Shown piece after piece: positions 1-7,641 of a DNA stretch of 64,000 bases (within the stretch, counting starts at the first letter, position 1; every line of letters begins with the position of its first letter). A model generated the notes under the pieces. That model did no database searches. It saw only the letters and a program-made list of their open reading frames with translations, and was not told the origin of the DNA. The stretch is taken from contig NZ_CANLSZ010000001.1 of assembly GCF_947493765.1 (NCBI RefSeq), positions 1 through 64,000 on the forward strand, written 5' to 3'. This stretch comes from an uncultured Arthrobacter sp. (GTDB taxonomy: Bacteria > Actinomycetota > Actinomycetes > Actinomycetales > Micrococcaceae). The position numbers were made by a program, and so were the translations under genes.

Positions 1-393
1 GCAGAGAACCTCACTGACAAGCAGCGCGCCCGGTTCATCACAGCGATCGAAGCCCATGAAGCGCACGAGGAGGTGTTCATCGCGTGGCAGTGCGCCCAGC
101 AACTCCGTGATGCGTACCGGCAGAAGGACCTGAGCCTCGGGCGGCGGATTGCCGAGAAAGTCGTCGAGACGTTCCCTACCTGCCCAATCCCCGAAATCGC
201 GAGGCTCGGACGGACCCTCAAGCGCTGGCGGGAAGCGTTCCTGGCGTACTTCACCACCGACCGGGCAAACAATGGTGGGACCGAAGCCGTGAACGGGATC
301 ATCGAACTCCACCGTCGGCTTGCCCGCGGCTACCGCAACCGCCACAACTACCGGCTCAGAATGCTCCTCGCCGCAGGCGGCCTCACACCATGA
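1..393 (+). CDS. ISL3-family transposase, C-terminal part (5' end outside window)
   Basis: The reading frame is open from the first base and ends with TGA, so only the last 130 residues are seen. It would catalyse DNA transposition through a DDE-type active site. The sequence matches the C-terminal end of ISL3-family transposases, with the conserved stretch TDRANNGGTEAVNGIIE followed by RLARGYRNRHNYRLRMLL; the glutamate in that stretch is the expected last catalytic acid. An 8-base GAAGAGCC end lies 17 bases after the stop, as expected for this family. The upstream catalytic region is outside the window, so I cannot say whether the copy is intact. Family assignment is firm. Confidence 0.85.
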   Translation, partial: AENLTDKQRARFITAIEAHEAHEEVFIAWQCAQQLRDAYRQKDLSLGRRIAEKVVETFPTCPIPEIARLGRTLKRWREAFLAYFTTDRANNGGTEAVNGIIELHRRLARGYRNRHNYRLRMLLAAGGLTP

Positions 394-417
394 CCCCTAC
401 CGGATGTCCGAAGAGCC
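1..417 (+). mobile_element. ISL3-family element, right-hand end
   Basis: The transposase tail is followed at 410-417 by GAAGAGCC, the reverse complement of GGCTCTTC, which begins the terminal repeats of many ISL3-family elements. I therefore place the element's right end at 417. Directly after it lies a fragment of a second ISL3-type transposase on the other strand, so this copy probably inserted into, or recombined with, the older one. The left end is outside the window, so no target duplication can be checked. Confidence 0.6.
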
Positions 418-728
418 GCTTTCGTGGTGTCCTGCCGCCACACATGCCCGCAGCTGCCGCACCGGTAGCGGCGGATCGTGATCAGTAGTGTGGTCGGTCG
501 CCAACCCAGAGGCTCGTGCGCCAACCGGCGAGTCACCGTATCCCGTGGGACACCTCCGGCTCCGCAGCGACGGCACCACTGATCCGGTTCCACCACCCTG
601 CATGCAAGCACGGCACGATCAAGTTCAATACGTTGTCCAATGACGACGAGCCCGAGCTCATCGAGGCGGCAGAACGTAGTCAGGTCAGGGCGCTTGAAGG
701 TAGCGTCATCCATGTCGAGGTCTTCCAA
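418..728 (-). pseudogene. ISL3-family transposase, N-terminal fragment
   Basis: Reading leftward from a TTG at 728 (or ATG at 713), about 104 residues match the N-terminal zinc-binding region of ISL3 transposases: a CRRCG pair, then the conserved VTRRLAHEPLGWRPTTLLI stretch, then RRYRCGSCGHVWRQDTT. Homology stops at about position 413-418, exactly where the terminal repeat of the neighbouring plus-strand element ends. The whole DDE catalytic part is missing, so this cannot be a working transposase. It is a remnant cut by the adjacent element. Confidence 0.75.
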
Positions 729-766
729 ATGGCCGGCGTGAGAACCACCATTCTCGGAAGACCTCG
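716..766. repeat. 11-bp inverted repeat beside the ISL3 fragment
   Basis: CGAGGTCTTCC at 716-726 is mirrored perfectly by GGAAGACCTCG at 756-766, with a 29-base loop. The left arm lies in the first codons of the transposase fragment. It could be part of an IS end (GGTCTTCC resembles GGCTCTTCC) or a chance hairpin. From 767 to 1020 I see no gene. Confidence 0.4.
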
Positions 767-1020
767 GCGCCTACCTCAAGACCAACGCGCCACCGCGGCT
801 ACACCCTGGAATCGGATGAGCCCAGTAAGCCCCTCATCCTTCAGCCTTGGGTAATGAACGATCGAAATCTCCTGACGCGGCGCACCATCCAGAACACGAA
901 AACGGCAATGAGAACAGATCACCGGAAAAACCTCTCCCGTGTGCTTGACTTGACGCGTTGAACTGAGCAACGGGCAATTCATGGGCTCTAGACGAGGTTA
1001 CCTATGACGGAGGAACAGGA

Positions 1021-2193
1021 ATGGGTTTAATCAAGGCTGCTATGGGCGCTATCGGCAGTACCTCTGCTGACCAGTGGAAGGATTTCCTCACTGTCCCCGC
1101 CAGCATTCCGCCAACAGCTGCGCTCTTCCCTGCTGTGCGGTCGGGAGCCAATGCGAACCGTAACTCGAATACCCGCGGGTCGCAGGCAGTGGTGACCAAC
1201 GGATCCAAGATCGTCGTACCCGAAGGCTACGGCTTGCTCCTGTTTCAGGACGGAGAACTTACTGCTGCCACAGATGTGCCTGGTGGGTACATTTGGAATT
1301 CAGACGAATTGGATTCCCAATCTTTTTTTGTCAGCGATGATCAGTTCGCGACGCTCGTGATTCAGTCCTGGGAACGCTTCAAGTTTGGTGGGCGCCCAGG
1401 TTCGCAGCAGCTAGCTCTGTTCGTTGCCCTTAAGGAGCTTCCGAACAATAAGTTCGGGACGCAGTCGCCAGTCTATTGGGACGACGCCTACTTCAATGCG
1501 CAGGTCGGCGTGCTGACATACGGAACCTACAGCATGAACATTGTCGATCCGATTTTGTTTGCGAAACGGTTCGTCCCGGCCATTTATTTGCAGGCCCAGG
1601 GCGTATTCGACTTCACCGACGCGACCAACGATGCTGCCACCCAACTATTTTCAGAAGTTGTAGGCTCACTCTCCGCGGCTTTCAGCTCATACACGAACCA
1701 TCCTCAGCGAGGCAATCGCATTACAGCAATTCAGCGGGACTCGATTGGCTTTGCAGAACACCTTTCTGTTGCAGTGGAGAGCGCTTATCAGTGGAGGACC
1801 ACTCGCGGTCTTGCTATCTCAAACGTCAGCATTATGGGCATACGCTATGACGAGAGCACCCAGGAGCTTCTGAAGTCTGTCCAACGCGCCGACGCGCTGG
1901 GTGGCGCGCGCGGACACGCCAATCTACAGGCGTCGGTTGCGGCCGGGTTGGAAACCGCCGGAGGTGAAAGCGGAGCCAACGGCATCCTCGGCATGGGCCT
2001 CGCAGCCGGCGCCTTGAATATTCCCTGGGCCATGCAGAAAGTCGAGACGCCAGAAACTCCTCCAGCGGGCGCCCTCCAAGAAACGCCCGACCTCGTAACC
2101 AAGCTGGAAGGACTTAAGCGTGCACTCGATGCTGGCCTGATCGATCAGGCGGAGTTCGATGCCGCCAAAGCAAAAGCACTTGGCCTTTCTTAA
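1021..2193 (+). CDS. SPFH-domain (virion-core-like) protein with C-terminal SHOCT domain
   Basis: This 390-residue protein resembles the bacterial 'virion core protein' branch of SPFH/Band-7 scaffolds, the YdjI type. Residues about 50-290 form the SPFH-like body, with the typical 'VPEGYGLLLFQDGEL' entry and 'ISNVSIMGIRYDES' exit. A Gly/Ala-rich linker follows, and residues 355-390 (LVTKLEGLKRALDAGLIDQAEF) are a SHOCT oligomerisation motif. There is no signal peptide or membrane helix, so it is probably a cytoplasmic or membrane-peripheral scaffold. The ATG has a GGAGG site 7 bases upstream. It heads a three-gene cassette that is more A/T-rich than the flanking chromosome and adjoins IS debris, suggesting transfer. 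The biochemical role is unknown. Confidence 0.8.
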   Translation: MGLIKAAMGAIGSTSADQWKDFLTVPASIPPTAALFPAVRSGANANRNSNTRGSQAVVTNGSKIVVPEGYGLLLFQDGELTAATDVPGGYIWNSDELDSQSFFVSDDQFATLVIQSWERFKFGGRPGSQQLALFVALKELPNNKFGTQSPVYWDDAYFNAQVGVLTYGTYSMNIVDPILFAKRFVPAIYLQAQGVFDFTDATNDAATQLFSEVVGSLSAAFSSYTNHPQRGNRITAIQRDSIGFAEHLSVAVESAYQWRTTRGLAISNVSIMGIRYDESTQELLKSVQRADALGGARGHANLQASVAAGLETAGGESGANGILGMGLAAGALNIPWAMQKVETPETPPAGALQETPDLVTKLEGLKRALDAGLIDQAEFDAAKAKALGLS

Positions 2194-2226
2194 GAATTTA
2201 GTGATCGCGGGAGGCTTGGAGTTGCT

Positions 2227-2487
2227 TTGAAAGTAATTGAATGCAGTCGATGTGGCAGCGGGGAGCTCTCCAAGGAAAATAGATATGCAATATGCGCCTA
2301 TTGTCGATCACGGCACGCATTGCAACCAGCGGACATCTCTCAACGAAAAACCATAGTCAATCTAGTTTCGGATATTCAGGTGCTACTTCAAAAATGTGAA
2401 ACAGATCCTAGAAATCGACATCGCTATGCAAGCTTAGTCCTTGATATTGACCCCACCAATCAGCACGCCATGAAGTATCTACGATAG
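2227..2487 (+). CDS. Small zinc-ribbon protein of unknown function
   Basis: An 86-residue protein starting at TTG, with GGAG 7 bases upstream. The first 26 residues hold two CxxC knuckles (CSRCG and CAYC) about 15 residues apart, a zinc-ribbon layout. The rest (residues 30-86) is predicted helical, with a short repeat-like tail (YASLVLDIDPTNQHAMKYL) reminiscent of a single TPR-type unit. It lies 33 bases after the SPFH gene and 8 bases before the YbjQ-domain gene, so all three are probably co-transcribed. The codons are rich in A/T. It may be an adaptor between its neighbours, which is only inference from the arrangement. Confidence 0.65.
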   Translation: MKVIECSRCGSGELSKENRYAICAYCRSRHALQPADISQRKTIVNLVSDIQVLLQKCETDPRNRHRYASLVLDIDPTNQHAMKYLR

Positions 2488-2495
2488 GAAGAATC

Positions 2496-3131
2496 GTGAA
2501 GACTAGAGAAATTGCAAGAAACTACCAACTTGACCCATCCACCTTTGACCAGTGGGTGAAGCAGTCCGGCCTGCAATTCAAGTCTGGCATTACCGGCCTA
2601 AGCGTCGACGACGGAATCAACATGGATGAAATGGTTGGCCATTACAACCAGTATCTTGTTCAGGAAAATGCGCGAAGAGCTGAGGAACAGGAACGCCTTG
2701 CGTTTGAGCACGCCAACGCACAGCAAGCGGAGTTTGAAAAGCAGCAGGCCCTGGCAAATATGCTTATCACCTCCGGTTTCAACTTTGACGGGTACACTAT
2801 CACCAAGTACTCAGGCTATATCTCCGGAGACAGCGCAGTATCAATGGATCGCCCCACTCAGGGTTGGCTATCCGGTGTGAACAGGGATGTCGGCGAAGAC
2901 TTACTCTCAGGCCTGTCGCACATCAGACGAAATGCCCTGGCGGAGTTGAAAGAAGCAGCTTACGCCCTTGGCTGCAACGCAGTAATCGGCGTAGATTTCG
3001 ACTACCTGACTTTGGACCCTCAGACCGCAAGCAATACGGGCGGAACACTGTATCTACCGTTCCTCTTTGCCGTGACAGCCAATGGCAACGCTGTGGTCAT
3101 CGAGAAAAACGAACACGCTGGTTCAGCCTAG
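2496..3131 (+). CDS. YbjQ/UPF0145-domain protein with helical N-terminal extension
   Basis: A 211-residue protein starting at GTG with AGGAAG 5 bases upstream. Residues about 1-55 (REIARNYQLDPSTFDQWVK) look like a small helix-turn-helix or helical bundle. Residues 55-90 are a charged coiled-coil stretch rich in Glu, Gln and Ala. Residues 92-205 match the YbjQ/DUF74 fold, including YSGYISGDSAV, SHIRRNALAELKEAAYALG, CNAVIGVDFDY and GNAVVIEK. YbjQ proteins form pentameric rings sometimes called heavy-metal-binding, but the function is not established. It closes the SPFH/zinc-ribbon cassette. The N-terminal extension is not typical of standalone YbjQ proteins. Confidence 0.75.
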   Translation: MKTREIARNYQLDPSTFDQWVKQSGLQFKSGITGLSVDDGINMDEMVGHYNQYLVQENARRAEEQERLAFEHANAQQAEFEKQQALANMLITSGFNFDGYTITKYSGYISGDSAVSMDRPTQGWLSGVNRDVGEDLLSGLSHIRRNALAELKEAAYALGCNAVIGVDFDYLTLDPQTASNTGGTLYLPFLFAVTANGNAVVIEKNEHAGSA

Positions 3132-3659
3132 CGAACACCGTGGCACGCTAGGCAATTACCTAAAGAACTGAACCGGCTCGATGTTTCGCTAAGATCTTGG
3201 AGCAACAACCGACCAGTCCAGCTTCATGGCTAGACCGATTACAGTCCACCAAGGAAATTGTGGGAAGCCGTTCGACTCTGTTCGCTGAGCGAGCCAAGCC
3301 GAACGCGCTCCTCCACTTCACGAGAATCCGTTGCAGATCCTCGCGCTGCTCCAAGGTGCTGACCTTGGCCGAACAGGTACTCCCTAGAGATCACACCACG
3401 CACATCAAAGGTCTTGTTTTACGTTGGTGAGAACAATCAGCATGAGACACATTGGTGGGCCTCGGTGCAGGAGCAGGGCTTCGCGGAAATGCTGGGCTCT
3501 CTAATCCACTGTCTAAACTGCCGAACTAGCCAACTGTTCAAGCAACAGTCGCCATGCCCCAAACCGTTCTGTGAATGTGCCGGACAGTACGTAGCTCTTG
3601 GACACGGTCCATGGAACACGACATGCCGCTTCCAGCACTCTCCGCCGAGGATGTCTCGT

Positions 3660-3683
3660 GGGCGGTCGCTTGTTGGACCGCCC
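3660..3683 (+). terminator. Hairpin, possible terminator
   Basis: GGGCGGTC and GACCGCCC form a perfect 8-base stem with an 8-base loop, followed by GCTTT. No recognisable gene ends directly before it; it may end read-through from the upstream cassette. Confidence 0.45.
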
Positions 3684-3696
3684 GCTTTAGCAACGC

Positions 3697-3733
3697 AGGT
3701 TGACGGAATGTGAGGAAGCAACATAGGTTGACG
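3697..3733 (+). promoter_or_regulatory. Paired AGGTTGACG direct repeats before the HTH gene
   Basis: AGGTTGACG occurs at 3697-3705 and again at 3725-3733, 28 bases apart, just before the ATG at 3736. The first copy contains a -35-like TTGACG, with a weak CATAGG 16 bases further on. The repeats could be binding sites for the HTH protein encoded next, which is inference. Confidence 0.35.
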
Positions 3734-3735
3734 TC

Positions 3736-3981
3736 ATGGAGTCTTCAGAGGTTGCGAGTGTCGCAGCGGATACCACTGATCCGCGCGCCGGCCTGCGGGC
3801 CGTGGCATCGCTGCGCGTTCTCGCAGACGCGTTGGAGCTACGTCAGGTCGAGGCGGCTCTTCGCTCGGGCATGAACTGGCAGATGATCGCCGATGCACTG
3901 GGCGTGACGCGTCAAGCAGTCCACAAGAAATACTCCAAGCGCGTTGATCCTTCACTTATCACCACCAGGAGCCGACCATGA
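3736..3981 (+). CDS. Small helix-turn-helix protein
   Basis: An 81-residue protein with a C-terminal helix-turn-helix: the segment SGMNWQMIADALGVTRQAVHKKYSK (about residues 45-70) matches AsnC/Fis-like HTH sequences. The N-terminal half is a helical region. Its TGA overlaps the ATG of the Clp-N/START gene (ATGA at 3978-3981), so the two are translationally coupled. Pairs of a small HTH protein and a Clp-N-domain protein occur in many Actinobacteria; the HTH protein is likely a DNA-binding regulator of the pair. The regulated genes and signal are unknown. Confidence 0.75.
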   Translation: MESSEVASVAADTTDPRAGLRAVASLRVLADALELRQVEAALRSGMNWQMIADALGVTRQAVHKKYSKRVDPSLITTRSRP

Positions 3982-5018
3982 GTAAGTTCACCCGGTACGC
4001 GGCGACCAGTCAGTCCCTGGCGTTGGCCGCGATGGAGGAAGCATCCCGTAGGGGTCTGCGGGAGGCAGATCTTCAGGACCTGTTCCTCGCTCTGACCTTG
4101 AGCGATCAGCACGCCGGCCATGTCCTTCGCGACCTGGGGATCACCATCAACGCCGGCCGCGCGGCGGTGGAGCAATGCCAGAAGGACCAGATCGAGTCCC
4201 TGGGTATCAGCGCGTCCTTGCCCCCGGCTGGAGACATCGTCGTCCACAAGACCAGTGGGTACGAATTGTCCAAGCGTGCCCTGGCTCTCATCGGAAGGGC
4301 CGGCGACAAAGGCACGACGGCCGACGCTGCCGCGGTTCTACGTGAGCTCCTCGATGAACCCAGCGGAATCGTGACAGAGCTCCTCGAGCGGCTCAATACC
4401 ACTCCCGGCCTGGTAATCGCCGCACTGGACCACCCATCAACACCTCTCCCCCAGGACAAGGCGACTCGGCCGCGTCGACGGGGTGAGAGCACGGTGATAA
4501 ACGAGTCGTTTGTCCCCGCTCCGATCGATGAGGTGTGGGCCCTCCTTTCAGAGCCAGACCGGATCCCGGAATGGGACCCCACGGCCGGCACCGTCGAGAA
4601 CGCTATCGCCAAGACTGCGTCCTCGCCCGCGACGGCAGGCAACCATGAATCCAACGGTGAGAAAGTACAGGCAGGCGCAACGTGGACGGTTTACGCGTCG
4701 ACGACGCAACCGGACGGCAAACCCCGCAAGGTCAACGAGAAATTCCGTCGCCGAACACTTGAAGTTCTCCACGCCACTCCCCCACGTCGCATCAGCTGGT
4801 TCCTCACGTACCCGGACTCCATCACCAGCCCGCCCATCACCAGGACCTTCGACCTAGCCCCAGCGACGGGTGGAACACACCTGACCATCACCATGACCTG
4901 GGCGCAACGCCAAGGATGGCAACAACTCCTAAGCCCTGTGCTGCTGCCCCTTCGACGGTTCCTGACCTGGATCATGGTCACCCAGATCAGAAACACGATC
5001 AGTCGCACCTTCCGCTAG
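3978..5018 (+). CDS. Clp-N domain fused to SRPBCC (START-like) domain
   Basis: A 346-residue cytoplasmic protein. Residues about 5-150 contain two Clp N-terminal repeats (LRDLGITINAGRAAVEQ; SGYELSKRALALIGRAGD), the substrate- or adaptor-binding module of ClpA/ClpC unfoldases, but no ATPase follows. Residues about 170-346 are an SRPBCC/polyketide-cyclase-like fold that usually binds hydrophobic ligands (NESFVPAPIDEVWALLSEPDRIPEWDP, then a C-terminal amphipathic helix). A plausible reading is a ligand-sensing adaptor for Clp proteolysis or for its HTH partner, with which it overlaps by 4 bases. No enzyme activity can be assigned. Confidence 0.75.
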   Translation: MSKFTRYAATSQSLALAAMEEASRRGLREADLQDLFLALTLSDQHAGHVLRDLGITINAGRAAVEQCQKDQIESLGISASLPPAGDIVVHKTSGYELSKRALALIGRAGDKGTTADAAAVLRELLDEPSGIVTELLERLNTTPGLVIAALDHPSTPLPQDKATRPRRRGESTVINESFVPAPIDEVWALLSEPDRIPEWDPTAGTVENAIAKTASSPATAGNHESNGEKVQAGATWTVYASTTQPDGKPRKVNEKFRRRTLEVLHATPPRRISWFLTYPDSITSPPITRTFDLAPATGGTHLTITMTWAQRQGWQQLLSPVLLPLRRFLTWIMVTQIRNTISRTFR

Positions 5019-5322
5019 GCATCCCCATCACACGGCGGCGTCCATCGGTGACAGCGCGCACGACCAAAGTGCGCGGCGACGAAGCCCCACGCGTGCACGG
5101 TCGGCGACACGGACCACACACCGGGTACGCGCGACTCTTCACCCCACGCAGACGCCTGGTCCTATCGATCGCTCACCGCCACAAAGACCACGCCGCATAC
5201 AGTTGCGGTCTACCCTCACCCGCTGCCGAACCCTGCCACCGGTCCTGTCAAAGGATCGTTCACGAACGGGATATGGGAATGTCTCCCAACGCCGCTTCAA
5301 CGCCTGCAACGACAACTACGGG
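5019..5322. other. Intergenic, no gene seen
   Basis: About 300 high-GC bases between the convergent Clp-N/START gene and the methyltransferase pseudogene. No frame shows a recognisable protein, and I see no clear terminator or repeat. Confidence 0.4.
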
Positions 5323-6087
5323 CTAATAGGGCTTATGTCCGTAGAGGCGATAGCGGCGCTGGGTGATCCGGAGTGGGCCGCTGCGGTCCAGTTCCTGCAG
5401 TGTTTCCAGGTGGTCGTCGATTTGGAAACCGGGAACGTCCCAAGGGACCAGTGCCATGTAGGTCATGAGAGCCTCCAAGTCGGCAAACCCCATGAATCCT
5501 GCCCATTCTTCGGCCACGTCGACAGCGAGACCGGCCCTTACAACGGCCTCTCGCTCTGTGTTCAGACGGATATCCAGGTACTGTTGCTCGCCGCCAAACC
5601 AATCGCGCAACTCCTGCGCGTCCCGTCCGTCGACCTGCTGACTGAGGATTACCCCACCCGGTGCTAGCGTTCGGGCGACTTCTGCGGCGTCGAGCGTCTC
5701 ATGACGACACATGATCAGGTCGAGCGAATCATCGTCGAACGGCAGTGCGTCCCCGGCATCTGCGTCGTACTCGACCACTTCGACCCCGACCGCGGCTAAA
5801 TTCTTGCGCGCCACCGGGACATTCGGTTCCCAGGCTTCCGTCGCAATCAGGTGCGGCCGCGTACCGTCCGTCAGCTGCGACAACAACCGCAGTACTCGCT
5901 CCCCGCCACCGGTACCCATATCGAGAACCCGTTTCGCGGACGGCAGCGCATCGAGGCAGTCGGTTTCAAAATCCTAGGGTGGATCCTCGTGATCCAGTCG
6001 TCCATCCAGGACTGAGAAGTCCCAACCTTGCATCACGACCTCACCATGGACCTGGCGAAGGCGGTCCAACAGATTCGCAAGCGTCAT
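5323..6087 (-). pseudogene. Class I SAM-dependent methyltransferase, interrupted by an in-frame amber codon
   Basis: From ATG at 6087 a single frame of 255 codons runs to the stop at 5323, except that codon 38 (5974-5976) is TAG. Both sides belong to one protein: residues 1-37 (MTLANLLDRLRQ...LDHEDPP) and 39 onward (DFETDCLDALPSAKRVLDMGTGGGERVL). Relatives usually read PPWDY or PPWDF here, so TGG to TAG is the likely change. The SAM-binding motif I is LDMGTGGG at residues 55-62, and a CRHE stretch and ALVPWDVPGF lie in the C-terminal half. Translation could restart at the ATG in VLDMGTG (5919), but that would lose the N-terminal helices. Substrate unknown. Confidence 0.75.
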
Positions 6088-6423
6088 GACTTGAGTATCG
6101 CTGATGGGACTCGCATCTCACGGCGATGAGTCTAAGAGAGTGAGCACGCCGCCCACTTCGATTCAGGAACGGCTTGCGGGCCGGCGACCAGCCATAAAGT
6201 GCTGCGAAGAACGCGCCGTCCACTGTCACACACAACTGAATTCTCCTGCCCGGTGGCAGACCCCGCCGCTCGTCCGGTCAAGAGATCCTTTGATGAGCGG
6301 GACCGGATGAGGGTCACCACGCTTGAATCTGCGTATCCAACCTCGAACGGGCACTGTCTCGAGCAGGTTATGTGGAATTCTATGGAGCCAGCTTTGTCGC
6401 GGAGCCTATTCACGGACCAGTGA
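6088..6423. other. Intergenic, no gene seen
   Basis: About 335 bases upstream of the methyltransferase pseudogene with no convincing coding frame on either strand. Confidence 0.4.
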
Positions 6424-6740
6424 CGGTCGCCAGCCCGACGCCGCAGCGATTCACGGCAGCAGATCGATAACCTACAAACTGGACCGGCACACGTACGATT
6501 CAATGCGACGGATACCTACGAAACGATCAGCTACTTCGTCTGCATCCTTGGTGGGGCGGGCCTGATCATCAGGAGCTCCCTGTGGCCGATTCGGCATCCG
6601 CGGAAACCGGGCGAGCCATTGAGCAGAGAACGAAAGACCTGGATGGTGCTACCTCTGATCGGATCCGTACTTATCCTTGCTGCGCTTTTGACTCTGTGCC
6701 TAGAGAAAGTCGACGCGCACTGGTCGCTCCTCGGCCGATC
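6424..6740 (+). pseudogene. Possible remnant of a two-helix membrane protein
   Basis: Frame 1 opens after a TGA at 6421 and encodes two convincing membrane segments: TYETISYFVCILGGAGLII, then a basic loop (RHPRKPGEPLSRERK), then TWMVLPLIGSVLILAALLTL. There is no ATG or GTG before the first segment, and the frame loses protein character where it runs into the antisense of the XRE gene (after about 6740). It is most simply the decayed middle of a small membrane protein gene. A short product from TTG at 6619 with one helix is the alternative. I do not recognise the family. Confidence 0.3.
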
Positions 6741-6776
6741 CCTTCGCCGTCCTCGTTCATCAGCTGGTCCAGGAGT

Positions 6777-7004
6777 TCAAGCGCCGGCGTCGACGAGTGC
6801 GAGATCTTCCGGGTCCGCAGTGAAGACGTCTTCGATACTCGTGCCGAAGACATGAACTATGCGGAAAGCCAACTGCAAGGTGGGCTGGAAGCGTCCATTC
6901 TCCAGAGCAACGATGGTCTGCCGGGACACGAGCACTCTGCGAGCCAGCTCCGCCTGGCTCCACCGTCTTTCAGCCCGAAGAACACGGAATCGGTTGGATA
7001 TCAC
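6777..7004 (-). CDS. XRE-family transcriptional regulator (YozG-like, 75 aa)
   Basis: A compact single-domain repressor. Residues 2-60 hold the Cro/CI helix-turn-helix, with recognition region WSQAELARRVLVSRQTIVALENGR and the end marker ILAFRIVHVFGTSIEDVF-like segment (LAFRIVHVFGTSIEDVF). It has no effector domain. I chose the GTG at 7004 because it forms a GTGA overlap with the stop of the upstream membrane-protein gene and begins the domain directly; a longer start would add unrelated residues. Such stand-alone XRE proteins are typically encoded with small DUF2178/DUF3169-like membrane proteins, as here, and probably control their own operon. Confidence 0.85.
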   Translation of the reverse strand: MISNRFRVLRAERRWSQAELARRVLVSRQTIVALENGRFQPTLQLAFRIVHVFGTSIEDVFTADPEDLALVDAGA

Positions 7005-7396
7005 TCCATCTCCCGACTGAGCCGTGCCCATGTCAAGATCCAGATGAGTCCTGCTGCGGCCGATACTACGGCGGTTGTCATGCGTGGAGCTCCTGCGAAT
7101 GCTTCAAGGAGCGAGTAGCCGAAACCACCGACCACGACGACGGGCACGGTCACCATCGAGGCTCGTGCAACGTTCTCGCGTTCGACCCCCACCTGGTCCT
7201 GACGATGTGTCGCTCGAATGGTAACCCCGAAGAACACAGCCAACGCGGCGATTGCTCCGCCGCCGAGTACGGCAGTCCACCACGTCGGCACCTGGTCCGC
7301 GGTGTTGTAGAGGACGATCGCCAACACGGTGAGCAACACGTAAGAGATCAAGCTCGCCAGAAAGACCACTGCTTCGCCCTTGGTAAAAATCCTCAT
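7001..7396 (-). CDS. Four-helix integral membrane protein, partner of the XRE regulator
   Basis: About 131 residues from ATG at 7396 (an ATG at 7417 adds seven residues; neither has a clear ribosome site). Four hydrophobic segments are visible: VVFLASLISYVLLTVLAIVL, TAVLGGGAIAALAVFFGVTI, MVTVPVVVVGGFGYSLL and TAVVSAAAGLIWILTWA. A polar loop (RATHRQDQVGVERENVAR) lies between helices two and three. It overlaps the XRE gene by 4 bases (GTGA). It resembles the small membrane proteins co-encoded with YozG-type regulators, but no function is established. It may act as a signal-receiving or anti-regulator subunit. Confidence 0.7.
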   Translation of the reverse strand: MRIFTKGEAVVFLASLISYVLLTVLAIVLYNTADQVPTWWTAVLGGGAIAALAVFFGVTIRATHRQDQVGVERENVARASMVTVPVVVVGGFGYSLLEAFAGAPRMTTAVVSAAAGLIWILTWARLSREME

Positions 7397-7428
7397 GCTC
7401 CACGGTAAAGCTGACATATCGCAAAGAC

Positions 7429-7438
7429 AAGTTAACTT
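7429..7438. promoter_or_regulatory. AAGTTAACTT palindrome upstream of the membrane protein/XRE operon
   Basis: A perfect 10-base palindrome in an A/T-rich patch 12 to 33 bases before the two candidate starts of the operon. It is a candidate operator for autoregulation by the XRE protein; only the symmetry is seen. Confidence 0.35.
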
Positions 7439-7641
7439 ACCTAAAACAAGTCGCATGGCGAAGAAGAGCACAAGCTGCCACGATGCTCGACGGCGCTGTG
7501 AGTACTTCCTCCCACCCTGCGATGAAACTCCCCGAGAGACCACATTCCTCCAGGAACCACCACTTGACGCCCGGGGCTGCTGCACAGCTAGGCGACATCC
7601 TGATCTGGCATTCCCGCCGAAGAGCCATGAGGAATGTTTTT

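Larger units (their letters stand above)
3132..3735. other. Gene-poor stretch
   Basis: About 600 bases in which no frame looks convincingly coding. An 8-base inverted repeat (GCCTAGCG at 3126-3133, CGCTAGGC at 3146-3153) overlaps the end of the YbjQ gene and could be a weak terminator. The right part holds the hairpin at 3660-3683 and the promoter-like region of the next operon. The base composition shifts back toward high GC across this stretch. Confidence 0.5.

Noticed and set aside
3414-3724. Opposing 95-99-codon frames in the gene-poor stretch
   Set aside because: Cys/Pro-rich translations without family or ribosome site; likely chance frames.
5203-5667. Plus-strand frame across the methyltransferase pseudogene
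   Set aside because: It is antisense to a clear methyltransferase coding sequence.
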